A stretch of DNA of 64,000 nucleotides from Malachius bipustulatus (Eukaryota > Arthropoda > Insecta > Coleoptera > Melyridae). How positions within the stretch are numbered: the stretch's first letter is position 1; each line of letters begins with the position of its first letter. Of the stretch, positions 1-13,164 are shown piece after piece. The stretch is from assembly GCA_910589415.1 (NCBI GenBank), contig OU342631.1, forward strand, positions 14,074,001 to 14,138,000. Reading direction: 5' to 3'. The position numbers were made by a program, and so were the translations under genes. Under the pieces are notes generated by a model. It had not been told where the DNA came from. It worked only from the letters and a program-made list of their open reading frames with translations, and searched no databases.

Positions 1-142
1 CGCTAATTACGGGACACAATATATGTATGGTATATAGGTAACGAAGGCGGAGGATATCAGATCGACCAAAATACCCCGCTGTGCTTTAATTTAATTTTGA
101 AGGTCTTTCTAAGAAAAACATTTCCCCAAAGTTTCGTATGTC
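1..142. other. no recognisable feature
   Basis: AT-rich sequence with no gene or repeat that I can identify; upstream intron or flank of vg. Confidence 0.5.
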
Positions 143-785
143 TACAGGATGATCCCGAAATGGCGGACACGGAATACAGGGTGTTGTAGAGGATGTTCAG
201 AAAGACTGTAAATTTAAAACAAAAATGTGTTCCTCGGCTTCGTTACCGAGATATAGAGTACTTTTTCTAAACTTTAAATCGAAATGGCGGTCAAATTTAA
301 ACAACCTCCACTGGCAAAGCACATGATTTGACATAACTATTACGATAGCGTTTGCTTTTTATTTTTATTATTATCGGGAATGGAATTACAGGCATTCAAA
401 GTTTACCTATTCCCTGAGTTCAACAAATTTTTTCAATGTGGCATCGTTGTTCAAATTCGAGCTCAACAATGCAACTAAAATAGATTTTGAATAATATTAT
501 CAGATATGTTTCCCCGCAACGATTATTGTTTTGAACATTATTGTTGAACTTTCCATTTCATATGTTTCCATGGTAATATCTATCTGGGTATTATTGTAGC
601 CCTACACATTATTTTTCTGCCTTAAGAAGGGTAGTGCAGTGTTGTGACTTTTTTTTCACAAAAGTGGTCATATCTTCTTAAGAGAGCCATACTGGAGAAA
701 ACAGTAAATAAAACTTAGAATCCTTAATCCACAATGGATGCATGCGTGGTGCTGCCCGTGTCCGCCATTTCGGGATCACCCTGTA
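143..785. mobile_element. MITE-like element with 30-bp terminal inverted repeats
   Basis: Starts TACAGGATGATCCCGAAATG and ends with the inverse of the same sequence (CATTTCGGGATCACCCTGTA type). The two 30-bp arms, 143..172 and 756..785, differ at one or two bases. The outer TA on each side fits a TA target duplication as used by Tc1/mariner elements. The interior has no coding frame, so it is non-autonomous. A further cagggtg motif at about 176 hints at an element nested inside. Confidence 0.8.
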
Positions 786-1925
786 TAACCTGACAATTCT
801 TAGACCAGTTGCATTGTTGCCAGACTGAACAAAATATCTTTAGCAGTCTTTTTGTTTTATAGACTGGTTCATCCCTGCAACACTTCTATAGCTTATGTTT
901 ATAATATTTGTGTCGCATATATCTTTCAGAAATCGCCCGATCGCATGACTCGATTACCATATTATCCGCCATCGACTAATAATTTACTATATACAGTGCC
1001 CGCCAAAAATTTCGCACCACATGGGAATTTTTTATTGTTTTCCATCTTTTTTTGAATTTTTTTTTGTCATAAGTTTGTGCTTTCAAAAAGATTAAAGTTC
1101 AGCACATCATTCGCAAGAATTGTTCCTTAACATTTTACTATTTACGATGTATTAAGACCGTATGCGGTTATTTTTTTCTTATGCATAATTTATTAAACCT
1201 TATCCAGAGGAAATATCCATATCTGATTTTGTTTTATGATATGATGAAAAACTCAAAACAATGTTACTCTTTCTGTTCAATGAGACAGACATGAACAATC
1301 CGTTCATGCCAGTGATGAAAATGAAAGTTAAAAATTCTGAAATATAAATAAAAGTAAATAAGAATTATTGCATACTTTGAATTTGAAGTAACAAATTTAT
1401 ATTTAAGTACTTATTTATTTATATTTATATTTTATATCTTGTGAATGACACAAATATTCAGAGCTTCTTATTAAAGGTCAGTTTGGCAACTATGGCATAA
1501 CAGTGCAAGGTAAGCAGTTCTTAATTTCAGGAAATTCTCCAATTTCGTGTTTTATGGCCGGAACGAATGTTAATCCTTGAGTTCGAAGTTAAGGGATTCA
1601 AATTGGGTATATCTTGGTCGAGCTGGTATAGGTGCGCCCAAAATTGGGTACCTTGGTCGAGCTGGCATAAGCCCATATAGGTAAAGGCTGAGTTACAAAC
1701 AATAGGTATTTTAATTTGCCATCGTTAAAGAAAATATTATTTTTATAATTATCTTGAGTTAGGTAATTATAATTCATGTTCACATTTGTTACGTGGGCGA
1801 TGACATTAAAAAGGCACTTATAGGTAAATAAGTAGATACCTACTTAACATAACTCAATGTAATAAAGGTATAATATCTCATTAAAATTATTTGACGTAAG
1901 CTATCCAAACTCATTAAATATGGTA
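786..1925. other. no gene; one transposon-end fragment at 992..1110
   Basis: AT-rich. At 992 the sequence TACAGTGCCCGCCAAAAA and the following roughly 110 bp resemble part of the left arm of the foldback element at 5316..7200 (there from 5677), so this is a dispersed fragment of that family. Nothing else is recognised. Confidence 0.5.
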
Positions 1926-2440
1926 TACAGGGTGTCCCAGCTCATTCGAACCGTCCTCTGTAGGCCAAACGATTGATTTGTTCAAAAAATATTTTGCAAA
2001 TTCAAGTACAGGATCACAATGCATGTCTATTATTTAAAATTATTTTGGACTGTATCATTTTATCACTCCCAAAGTACTTAGGCTGCGACAATTATTATTG
2101 TAATTTAGTGTAATTTAGTGTAAAGTAAAAAAATTATGAATAATTAAATTATTAATGAATTTATTATTTTAGGATCATAGGGCATAGAGACTTTTTCCTT
2201 TAAAAAAAATTTGAAACCGATTCATCTAATATAATTCCATTAAAAAATATACATTTTTTAAATATCTCGAAAACGCATCAATGTGCACTTGTTTTTCTGT
2301 TTTCGCCATTTTATTCAGCAAAAAAAAACTACTAGTATGCTAATTTAACCGACTTTCTAGCTCAAATAATAACGAAGTTAGCAATAGTGCCGAGTTAATT
2401 TAGGTTAAACATCACGGTGTATAATGGAGGACCAAAAAAA
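1926..2440. mobile_element. truncated CAGGGTG-type element (one end only)
   Basis: TACAGGGTGTCCCAGCTC at 1926 looks like the end of a TA-flanked inverted-repeat element, followed by sequence of MITE style (including 'atatctcgaaaacgcatc'). I could not find the matching inverted end nearby, so the 3' limit is a guess. Confidence 0.35.
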
Positions 2441-4140
2441 TTTTCCATTTTTTTTGGTAAAATTATCGAAATCGTCTTTAGAGGTCTTAATAAGGGTATG
2501 ATAAGAGTAAGTTCTTAATATTTTCCACTTTTCTGATCTCTGCAACTAATTTCACTTTCAAATTAATACCTATCGCCGGTATACTTACACATGCCTGGAA
2601 TTTTTTTGGAAATTGATAATGAAATACAGGAATTAAAATTTTCGGGATTCAAGGTAGGTACTTTTTCGACAAGTCTTGCTATAAAAAAAAACTTATCGAA
2701 AACTCATGAACGGTAGGTTTAAGGGATTAATTAAAAAGCATATATATATATATAGAAACAATTTTTCACGCTGTTTCTATGTATTATAGTTCAGCCGCCG
2801 GTATGAGGTGATGAAAATTAAGAAAATTGATGGCTATGTTAACGGGCAGTTCTTATGCTTATTGGGTTGAAATTAGACTATTTTTTTTCAATTATTATTA
2901 GTGACTGTTTTTTAATATCTATAAATTTTTGACGAAAAATCTATTTTGTCCTCTTTTTTCGCGAAAGTTCCGAAATTTATCGATCACACCTCCGATGTAA
3001 ACCTGCCGACATTATTATTATGATTTTATAGGTACCTAAATGAATAAAACGTAATCTAGACAGGCTTTTGGAAAAAATTTATATCTGATACTGGAACTGT
3101 AAAAATTAAAGATTCCTGATCGTTTACAGTTTTACAGATTCAATCTCTTGAAGATATGATTTTTTTACATAGCTTGCGTAGGTGTATTACGTTTTCATTT
3201 GCTCACACGACATAAAGCTACAATAATTAATTAAAATACCAACAATAATTTACTTGTTAAATTTGTTATAGCCTGTTAACACTGAGATTGATATCAAATT
3301 TTAAAATCTATTATTCCATCTATACCTACCTATTTATACATCTAAAGTAGTTCTTTAAAACTATTAATGTTTATCTACTCGTCGTATACCTACAAGTATG
3401 AATAATAGGGGTATAAAATCTTTGGAAGCCATCTTATTTTCTCAATAGATTACCTGATGCGCATGGGAAATTTTAATTAATTATTTTATATTCCATTTTA
3501 TGGATTCGTACTTTATTGCTATCAAAGCTCAAGTGCTCGTAAAGCTAGATCCAGATAAATCTTTCACGTTCGGTTACGTAAAACTTATATACAATTTATA
3601 AAAAACCGATCCGACCAATCCGGGGCTCAACTGTCTCGATCTGTTCACGTATAAATTACCACGGTTAACAAGGTCCTTTTGTCGGAACATGGTCACGTAA
3701 TAAAATTCATGAAGTATCTATTCATCAAAATAACTGACGTTTTAATGGATAATATTTGACATTAGTCGTCGACTCTAGAATTTCGTCTATGTATTGCTTG
3801 TCTATAAAATTCTCTTTTATCTTATACATAGGTCCAACAAAGTAGGCATGTACCTACCTAATGCAATGATTTCCTTATTATACTTAACTGATTTGTACAT
3901 AAGAAATTAGAAATTTTTCAAAGCGCATTCATTTTGTTTGATTAACTATTATTATGTACTTGCTATATACTTTCACTATAACTACCTGATATAAGTCGGT
4001 TAAAAGAACTGATAGATCAAAGAACAAAATAGTTTTGGAATCTTAAATCTTAATTATAAAAGAAAATTTTACTCTTAAGGTTCTGATTTATTTGTACTGA
4101 TTTTTTGTTTGTGCCTAATGAAAATGATCCTTTCAGCCTA
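2441..4140. other. no recognisable feature
   Basis: AT-rich non-coding sequence with a short TA run near 2742..2753. The 3530..3800 stretch is slightly richer in GC and does not resemble any repeat in this window, but shows no open frame of note. Confidence 0.5.
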
Positions 4141-5248
4141 TACAGGGTGGGCCATCGAAAAGGTAACAAGCCTAATAGTTTGGAAAGTGAAGATGTATGC
4201 GAGAAACGCCGAAACAGGTCGATTTTGTTATCGAGGGGGACATATTTTCGTGGCAAATTTAACTACCCAAGTTCACCCCTTTGGCAGGGGTAGCTACCCC
4301 TTTGCTTATCATCATAGGGAACAGCTATCGGGTGATACATCATTTGAAAGCTATACTTAAATTCTCTTTACAACGATATCCAACATTTTGAGTTTCGCTT
4401 ACATACAGGATGACCCAACGAACGTAACTCGCCCTAACAACTTGGAAACTGAAGATGTACGCGAAAAACACAGAAACAGGTCGATTTTGTGATCGAAGGG
4501 GACATATTTTCGTTACAAATTTAACTACCCGAGTTCACCCCCTTGGCAGGGGTAGCTACCCCTTTGCTTATCATCATAGGGAACAGCTATCGAGTGATAT
4601 ATCATTTGAAATCTACTTGAATTCTCTTTACAACGATATCCAACATTTTGGGTTTCGCTTACATACAGGGTGGCCTACATACAAGTGATTAAGGCGAGTT
4701 ACGTTTTCGTTGGGCCACCCTGTATGTAAGCGAAACCCAAAATGTTGGATATCGTTGTAAAAAGAATTCAAGTAGCTTTCAAATGATGTATCACTCAATA
4801 TCTGTTCCCTATGATAATAAGCAAAGGGGTAGCTACCCCTGCCAAAGGGGTGAACTTGGGTAGTTAAATTTGTCACGAAAATATGCCTACTTTGATAACA
4901 AAATCGACCTGTTCCGGTGTTTTGGCGTACATCTTCAGTTTCCAAGTTATTAGGGCGAGTTACGTTTTCGTTGGGCCACCCTCTGTATGTAAGCGAAACC
5001 CAAAATGTTGAATATCGTTGTAAAGAGACTTCAAGTAGCTTTCAAATGATGTATCACCCGATAGCTGTTCCCTATGATGATAAGCAAAGGGGTAGCTACC
5101 CCTGCCAAAGGGGTGAACTTGGGTAGTTAAATTTGTCACGAAAATATGTCCCCCTCGATAACAAAATCGACCTGTTTCGGCGTTTCTCGCATACATCTTC
5201 ACTTTCCAAACTATTAGGCTTGTTACCTTTTCGATGGCCCACCCTGTA
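4141..5248. mobile_element. composite palindromic element built from four 260-bp transposon units
   Basis: The outer ends are perfect inverses: TACAGGGTGGGCCATCGAAA at 4141 and its complement ending at 5248. Inside are two head-to-tail units (4141..4403 and 4404..4663), a truncated inverted piece (about 4680..4724), then two inverted units (about 4723..4987 and 4986..5248). Each unit starts with a CAGGRTGRSCC end and carries the same core, including a GGGGTAGCTACCCC palindrome. Open frames here run across the repeat in several phases and recur in each unit, so I treat them as non-coding. Confidence 0.88.
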
Positions 5249-5315
5249 TATAACGGCCGTCATGACAATTACAATTTTTCTACCCTATTTTTTCTTTAAC
5301 CTACATATATCGCAT

Positions 5316-7200
5316 GATCTTTCAGGACCCGAGAATCTTCTAAAGCTTACTCACGAAGAAAATGGTCAGAATCGTACTAATGGACAGAAGCATTTTTGAT
5401 AATTTTTGCCTCTTTGAGAGAGAATCCGCCCTGAAAAAAAAGCACTACCCAAAAGTTTTTCCTAGAACGTTGAGCCATCCTAAAGTATGCCCTTTTTCAG
5501 GAGTATATCAATTCTATGCGCGGTTTTTCCGTAGGTATAGGAAAATCATCATTATATGCAGAGTCGTGGAAATATTTTGGAAGTCACTAAGCTTTGATTT
5601 AAAAAAATCGGTACTCGTGAAAATCATTTTTCCAAAACGCTTGGATCTTATAAAATGGGATGATTTTCACCCACTTCAGTGCCCGCCAAAAAGTTCACAC
5701 CATATGGGAAAATTTTTTGTTTTTGGAATTTTTTTATTACGTATTTGTTTGTGCTTTTCAAAAGATTAAATTTGAGCACACTATATATATGGTGTGAATT
5801 TTACATCCAGAGAAAATTGCCTTTATATCTAAACGTCGAAATTATTAAAATCATGATAGATACTTGGAAAATTAAAATTGTTTTGGGGAAATTTCTGCAA
5901 AATTCGTTAGAAATTCACCAAATGTAACGTCAGTGATGAAAAAACAATGAATTTTTTCATACAGGTTGCCATAAAATGGCAATTTTTTGAAATTCCAACT
6001 TTTTGCTTGTTTTTCTCAGTGTTCTTCTCCAATTTTCATTTGCAATTTTCAGACTGCAAAATATTATTTAATATTATTTATAATAATAAAATTACAAAAA
6101 ATACAATAGAAAAATTAATAAGAATAATAAAGACTACTTGCAGGAGCGAAATTTTCGAATTTAAAACAAGTACTGTCACTTTTTTTTATGCTTTTGGTAC
6201 AAATCGTTTTAGAAACGAAGAAAACATCTTACAAGTTCGTTTATTTTCAAGCTCATATGATATGAATATAAATTAAATTTCGTTGATAAAGCATTATTTA
6301 AAAAAGGACATTGTTTCAATCGGAATTCATGGGTAGGTGCTCATCGCAATTCAAAAATATACCTAATACATTTTTGTAGCTCAACTGAATCAAAAACTTA
6401 ACATACGTTCATTTCTTATGCGAGCTTGAAAATATAAACTTGGCATGTTTAGATGGTTTCTTCGTGTCGAAAACGCTCTTTTTCACCAAAAAACGTATAC
6501 AAAAAAGTGACTTGTTTTTATTCCAACACTCCCGGTGAATTTTTTATTATTTTTTTAATTTTTCAAAACATCATAAGCCATATTAGCTAATAATATTGAA
6601 GTCAAAACATTGCAGACTCAAGATGACACTAAAGAAAAAAGAGCAAAAAGTTGAAGCTCCAAAAGTTGCCACTTTTTGGCCACCTATATAAAAATGCTTG
6701 TCTTTCATCACTGAGATTACATTTTGGTCAATTTCTAACAAATTTTGCCGAAGTTTTCCCCAAAACACTGCTAGTTTTCTAAATGTCACGTTTTTTGTAC
6801 TTGCCTAATTTAGAAATTTAGAAAGAGGCCTTTTTCTCTGGAACCAGAATTCACACAATGGATGTGCTCAAAGTCAATCTTTTGAAAAGCACAAACTAAT
6901 GACAAAGAAAAGTAAAAAAAGATGGAAACCAAAATATATTCGCAAATTATTTTCACGAGTACAGATTTTTTAAATCAAAGACTCTGATGTTGATTTTCTT
7001 ATAATACTCCTTAAAAAAGGCTTATACTTTAGGAACGTCCATCGTCCTGGGAAAAACTTTCATGGGTAATGTATTTTTTTTTGTAAATGCGGATTCTCTC
7101 TCAGAGTCAAAAGTTATCAAAAATGCTTCTGTCCATTAGTACGATTCTGGCCATTTTCTTCGTGAGAAACTTTAGAAGATTCTCGGTTCCTGAAAGATCT
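5316..7200. mobile_element. long-armed foldback element
   Basis: Two diverged inverted arms: the left from 5316 (gatctttcaggacccgagaa) to about 6030, the right from about 6635 to 7200 (ending ttcctgaaagatc). Matching blocks occur in inverse order throughout, for example 'aatcgtactaatggacagaa' near 5372 with 'ttctgtccattagtacgatt' near 7127, and a block at 5860..5940 with one at 6700..6790. The loop is about 600 bp and AT-rich. Open frames of 80-135 codons in the arms show no protein family features. No transposase seen. Confidence 0.75.
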
Positions 7201-7292
7201 TCCCTGATAGTTTTATTGATTTTTTTTGTCAAAAACGATTCCTTTCAAACAAACAGAAGTCGAACTATCGTAAAAGTGTTTTTCTTTTGTTA

Positions 7293-7850
7293 CATGAATC
7301 CTTCAAATGGTCATTATAAGGATAAAAAGTCGTGGAGTGCTATTTAATTAGAGAGCGGGGATGATAGGGGTAAAACTGCACCCCCTTCAGGTTTTTAATT
7401 ATATCTCGAAAACGAAGAACGGCTTCATCTCAATCAGTTTTTATTGAAAATAATTTTTAATTCACCATTTTGAAGACAATTTTATCTACTTGTTTTTCTG
7501 AGAAGCAATGCCTATACCTAATCTGCACTCATAGAAAAGTTTAACGCAAAAAGAATAAAAAAGAAAAAAACGGATATTTTGCCTTTTTTCGAGTTCCTTT
7601 TTTAAATATTTTTGGCACATGAAATTTTTTATACATTTTTTAAATAAATTATTTTCATGTAAAATCGCATTATCTACAAAAATTCTCTATTAACTAAATA
7701 TATACCTATACCTGAATAATTAAAATGATAATTAAAAATATGAAAGGGGTGCAGTTTCACCCCTATATATCTCCTATCTCCAATTTCCACCCTCTAATTT
7801 AATATAGCACGAGTTTTTATTCCTTATAATGACCATTTGAAGGATTCATG
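7293..7850. mobile_element. inverted-repeat (MITE-like) element
   Basis: The left arm 7293..7390 (catgaatccttcaaatggtc...) is answered by the inverted right arm 7741..7850 (ending gaccatttgaaggattcatg). The arms include an inner 'ggggtaaaactgcaccccc' / 'ggggtgcagtttcacccc' pair. The loop is AT-rich without a coding frame. It directly follows the 5316..7200 element. Confidence 0.75.
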
Positions 7851-9420
7851 CGATAAACCCATTCTTTTGATGGTTGACTAATCAATTCTACCTAATCAAT
7901 AGCCTGTATCATACCATTAGAAGAAAAATTACACAGGGAGTTCATAAAAGGGACGTGTACTTATGTGTAATATACAAATTCAATATACCATAAATAGAGA
8001 CAATAATATGATTCCTTGAAAAATGAAGGTACAATAATAATAATAATAATTGTGAACAGACTTTAATACATAAAACGCAATTTCAATGGAAGAAATTATA
8101 AAAATACCTCCATGTCCATTTATGCTCGCGCTTTATAGTACGTTTTAAAATATATGGCGATATTGTGGTGTTGAAAAATCCAGTTTCCAGTTGATACCTT
8201 TCGCATTATTGTTTGTTTTTATTTTCCAGACAACGCCGGCTGAGAGCAAACGAACGCCGAAACGATTCGGAATTAGTTTTAATCTGGCGAACATTTTTTA
8301 TTCAGATAAAGAACGGTTTCGAAGTGAGCCACTAATTCAAACGACCGCGCTCGCATTATTACTATCAGATTGTTCCTTTTTAATATCTGCCATTCTAAAA
8401 GGACTAATATGTCCTCGCGGAGAATACTTTTGATCATTAGGTCGTACCTAGGTACTTATGCCGTTGGAGATGTTTCTGAGTTTCGGTTTTTAGTTATAAA
8501 ATAATTTATGCTAGTGGAGGGCGGTTATTATTATTGACTCTGATAACACATTGAAAACAGTTTTCGAAGATGAGATGCAACAGGATGATGGTAATATGAT
8601 CGTATTTTATATAGTTACCTGCACTTGATTTAAGTGTTTCAAAGTTTATAAGTGGTTGGTCGAGGTTTTATGATAATGCCAGGCCAGAGCGCACTTTTAT
8701 ATTCCATTATCTAAAGATCTTGAAAAGTGTGTAAATTTTAACACCTTCAAAAAACAGATATAGGAAATGCTGATTGAAAATTCCTTTTATAGATACATTG
8801 AGTTTCGTGAATATTGTATATTGTTCTATTGTATGTTGTACTGTTGTATCTATTCTATTCTTAAAAGTGATTCATGTATAGGTATTTGTTTGTGATTATA
8901 GACTATTTTGTTCTTTGCACACACTGTATTTTTCGTGTTATAGTTGTCTTGATAAAAAGCTATTTTTACAATTTTATGGTGTGTTCTATCCAGCGAATGT
9001 TGGTCTAAAGAATATTTTGAAATTTTGAATTCTTGAACTCGTGAAAATAGTGAAAATTATGTGAAAATAGTTGAAATAATGTGGAAATAAGTGGATTTGG
9101 TCCATTTTGAGGTATATTAACTGAAGACGCATGCGCTTATTAAATGATTTATTAATATATTAAAAAGAGGGCGCCTGCTCATGCGACACCCCTCACTTTC
9201 TTTCCTCTGAAGATGGCTCAGCGGGAATGCCAACGAGTTCGGAGAGCAGCCACTTCCACTACCAACATCGCCTTTGAATGACCTCTCGCTCCCGGGTCCC
9301 CTGTTTTATTTTGCATATACCTATGAATTCATACTCCTTGGACCTCTGTTTCTGCTAGAAATTCTTGGCCGAAAACGGCCTCAAATTCTCAAACATTAAA
9401 TGGGTGAGATTTCCTGTATA
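7851..9420. other. no supported gene; some unique, slightly GC-richer sequence
   Basis: Mostly AT-rich. At 8191..8433 an 80-codon frame follows a pyrimidine tract ending in CAG (8229), but the protein resembles nothing I know and no good downstream donor is obvious. The 9120..9300 stretch (ccccctcactttctttcctc region) may be the start of the repeat element that follows. Confidence 0.4.
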
Positions 9421-10815
9421 GTGAGCCATTAGTGCACAGTGGAGAGTATAGTTTTGAATGTTATCAGAAACAGTACTCGCAGAGCATAGTCAGTTATAGA
9501 TGCTATGGAAGTAAGTCCAATTTGGAAGTTAGAGACAAAATAGCCAAAATATAGTTTCCGGTGCTGAAGAGTAAGCTCAGTTAGAAGGCTTGTAAGTAAA
9601 TGAGCAGCGCAGTGTGGAGTATGTTATTAATAAGAGCTAAGTCAGTTAAAAAAGCTGATATGAGCAAAAGAGAGACCTGGTGAGCCAGCAGTGAACAGCG
9701 GAGAGTATAGTTTTGAACGTTATCAGAGGCAGTACTCGCAGAGCATAGTCATTAGTATAGTTTGGAATATACAGTGTGTGTCACAGGCATGCGTACACCC
9801 CTTTTTTTTTTCTTTTTTTTTTAAGATAATTTTTTGAAATTTGGTATGTCGCATTTTCTCGATAGAGCGCACTTTTTAGCAGAAAATTGAATTTTTTCCC
9901 ACATCCGGTTTTTCCGGAAATGTTACCAACTTTTTATTTTTAAATGGGACAGCCTATATATTATTATATTTTTGGATTCTATACATTAGTACAAATCCAA
10001 CAATACCACACAAGTACCATTTTAAATGTCAAATTTGTTTTTATTTAATTTTTTTATTCTCAATTATAGTGTGCCATGACTTCAGTTGTGTTCGTCACAG
10101 ATGCAAAATGGGTACACCAAAATGTCCCTTATTAAGAGTACTAGTAGATGGTACCTCGGTACCAATATGGTACCATTTGAAAAAAATGAATCCAGCTCAA
10201 AAAATCATTCCGGTGCGCATAATTTATCCATAAATCACTTAATTTAGTACTTTGAACAAAAATTCGATTTTTCTAGCATCCGATGATCCAATTGGAGTAA
10301 AACGAAATAGTCATATATGGCACACTATAATTGAGAAATAAAAAATTAAATTAAAACAAATTTGACATTTAAAATGGTACTTATGTGATATTGTTGGATT
10401 TGTACAAATGTATAGAATTCAAAAATATAATAATATATAGGGTGTCCCATTTAAAAATAAAAAGTTGATAACATTTCCGGAAAAACCGGATGTGGGAAAA
10501 AATTAAATTTTCTGCTAAAAAGTGCGCTCTATCGAGAATATGCGACGTACCAAATTTCAAAAAAATTATCTCAAAAAATAAAGAAAAAAAAGGGGGTGTA
10601 CCATGCCTGTGACACACACTGTAGAAGTAAGTACAGTTGGAAAGGTAGAGACAAGAGTCAATGAAAATAGTTTCGGATGCCGCATAGTAAGCTCACAGTT
10701 AGAAGACTTGTAAATATGAACTTGTAAATATGAGAGAAGTCAGTTAAGGAAGTTGACATGAAGAAGAGAGAGACCTAGTGAGACAGTGAACAGTGGGAGG
10801 GAGTAGTTTTGAGAG
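9421..10815. repeat. tandem repeat of about 250-260 bp, interrupted by a transposon
   Basis: Unit 1 begins at 9421 (gtgagccattagtgcacagt). Unit 2 begins at 9680 (gtgagccagcagtgaacagc), is split by the element at 9770..10623 and resumes at 10624. A truncated third unit begins near 10778. Units share agagtatagttttgaa, actcgcagagcatag and agagagagacct blocks. The flanking 10816..11020 sequence and a distant, diverged copy at 34500..34860 suggest a dispersed repeat (perhaps a solo LTR), but I found no LTR ends. Confidence 0.7.
9770..10623. mobile_element. foldback transposon with 300-bp inverted arms, TA target duplication
   Basis: Ends CAGTGTGTGTCACAGGCATG and its inverse, flanked by TA on both sides. 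The left arm runs 9770 to about 10082, the right arm about 10315 to 10623, with many mismatches but continuous colinearity. It sits inside unit 2 of the tandem repeat, so it inserted later. The loop holds GGTACC-rich sequence also found at 40271..40330. No transposase frame remains. Confidence 0.87.
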
Positions 10816-11020
10816 AGGCCCTACAAGTACCTGGTGTGAAAGGAATAAAGAGAAAAGCTCTCAGGTGTGTTGAGCGTGCTCTATTGGGACAGAAGTGGGA
10901 TTATAGGAAGAAAAAGTGGTTCTATTCAATTTTGAGTTTATTGATATTGGAATGGACGTAAAGATTTCAAATAATTATCATAAACTATTTAAGATTATTT
11001 GTAATAAAGTGAATTACGTA

Positions 11021-13164
11021 ACAGTATTTTATACCTTCTTTGAGGTATAAAAGAGGATGCCTTCTTCTTGGATAGCTGGATTGCGTAGATAAAAATGCGT
11101 TATGTGGAATAATGCGAGCGAAGCGAAAAGCGCGTATGTAGACACTTTCGTCAAGGACGAGAAGCGAATCTTGCGAATGCAGAAGATGAACTCTTTCTCC
11201 TACGGCTGGAAAAGAACTCGTTCCTGCTGGTATGTAGGATATATTTTCTTCTCTCCTGGTCTCTTGAATGCCCTTTTCTCACTCTCCAGGCACAGGTGTG
11301 TTGGTTATACAACCCAACAGACATCTGAAGTGCTTTACACACAACAGGAAGAAAGATTGCGGAAGGCCAGGATTGAATGGAAGTAAAAATAGGACGCAAC
11401 AGGCATACTGCATAAATTTCTGTTATGAAAGATGTTTTTCTGATCTGCCGGGGTTTATGGGATTAATTCCCATGACAGAATAGAACAGTTAATTTTTATG
11501 TTATGCCAATCAGATGTCAACTATTATTTGAACTTTAATTAACAGAGCGAAACGTCACAACTTATCTTAAGATGTGTTGTTTTCAAATAATGCATCAAAT
11601 CATTGAACCATATTACAATAGGTACCTATACCTACCTAAAATATCCCGCACTCCTATTACTGAGATAGTTTGTTATTTTCCGGATCGTAAAGTTTTAAGA
11701 ATACGGGAATATATCGTAATGGCTGCTTAATCAATATACATACGTATTAGGCAAATAAAAATTACCCGCAATGCATATTATAGTTTTCTTGGAATCGCAA
11801 AGCACAACCAGTAGTGTCCAAATTTTCTCAATCACGCTCAAGAAATAAAGACGTAAACCAATGAGTATGCGCGCTCGTTTTTAATAAAACCAATACGCTG
11901 ATGTAGAAAAATGCAGTTATTGGATATATCGGTCGAACCAGTCTCCATATAAGAGGATGGTAAATGTTTCTAAGTATTGAAAAAAGTCTTCTGCTATTCC
12001 AAGGAAAGCAAGAAACAGATCTTTAGAGAAACTTATCTGTCTCGGAGCCGATTATGGTACAGTCTCCATTCGGTCATCTAAGACGTAATAACTTCACATA
12101 CACGAGGCTAGCGTATAATTGCGTTTAATTATTTTACAGTATACCCGTAATTATGAATAAATCTCTGCAAATGGATATTCAATATTATTTCATAAACAGT
12201 ACGAACATATTTGTAGGGATTAGGTATCGATTTGTTTTATTTGCGATGAAAAACTGCTATCGTAATGATGCGATTCTTGATTATCGAAAATTTGCATGAC
12301 TATCAGGGATTGAGTAATAATTATTATAGCAAGCAATTATTAGTATCGTTATATGACTTAATTAAAGCTAGTTTATTACTGGACTGGAATATTCAAAGTA
12401 CTTTGTTATTGAATTTTCGATTGCTTAATTTCCTCGATATTTACAAGTATAGGTAATCAAAATTAGATGAATCTTTAACAGTTAAGTATAGCTGCTTCAA
12501 AAAATTTTAGCTTTTTTTGACGTTTTACATTAAATTTCGAATTTGGTAACCTCACCCAGAATTATTGCCTCCTATCACAAAGTTTTATCACAGAAGCTAG
12601 AGGACAACATATTGACATTTGTCCACTCAGGAATTTTCACTTCTTGGAACTCTCATTGTATATAAATCAGATCTTGTTGATGGTGAGTCAATAATAATCA
12701 ACAGGGATCAACGGTGGGGCCTTTGATACTTGAACTGAATCGTGCTCACCCATCAGGCTCTATTTTTGTTAAATAGACTTTCCATACGCTCACCGAGATA
12801 TTCCACACAAAAAGAAAAATCTGATACACAGCTTAGCGCAACCTAAAAACAAAGAACTGGCGATAACAGATTTCCAAAGTCTGATTTACTATACCACTAT
12901 TTCGGCGCGAAGTGTGAGAAGCGGACCAGAACTTAAGAAAATTTGGAAGAAAAATCAGAATAATTACGATCGGGAATAATTAAAATATTGAGTCCTACGC
13001 AGCAGGGATAAGCTCTTGGTTGACGGACTGGTTGAGCCATGCCCATAAGAATTGAAATTTTTATCAAGAAAGGATATAGATGTGAGAACACATAAGCCTA
13101 TAATCGCTCCAATTTTAGGGACTAAAAACTGACCTTCATGATGTTTAGTAAAAATGCAGTACAA
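11021..13164. other. no supported gene
   Basis: At 11090..11400 both strands are unusually free of stops and GC-richer, with an internal GT...AG-like stretch (about 11235..11288), but the products resemble nothing I recognise. The rest (to 13164) is AT-rich intron-like sequence without recognised repeats. Confidence 0.4.

Noticed and set aside
4050..5399. Several 60-105-codon frames with shared peptides such as RNAETGRFCYRGGHIFV
   Set aside because: The shared peptides arise because the DNA unit is repeated four times; both strands and several frames are open, and no protein family is recognised.
5362..5769. 135-codon frame on the + strand
   Set aside because: Lies in the left arm of a foldback element with a diverged, frameshifted inverse copy; no protein features.
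8191..8433. Possible vg 5' exon after a CAG at 8229
   Set aside because: The translation has no resemblance to Vg, no compelling donor follows, and the AT-rich end suggests chance.
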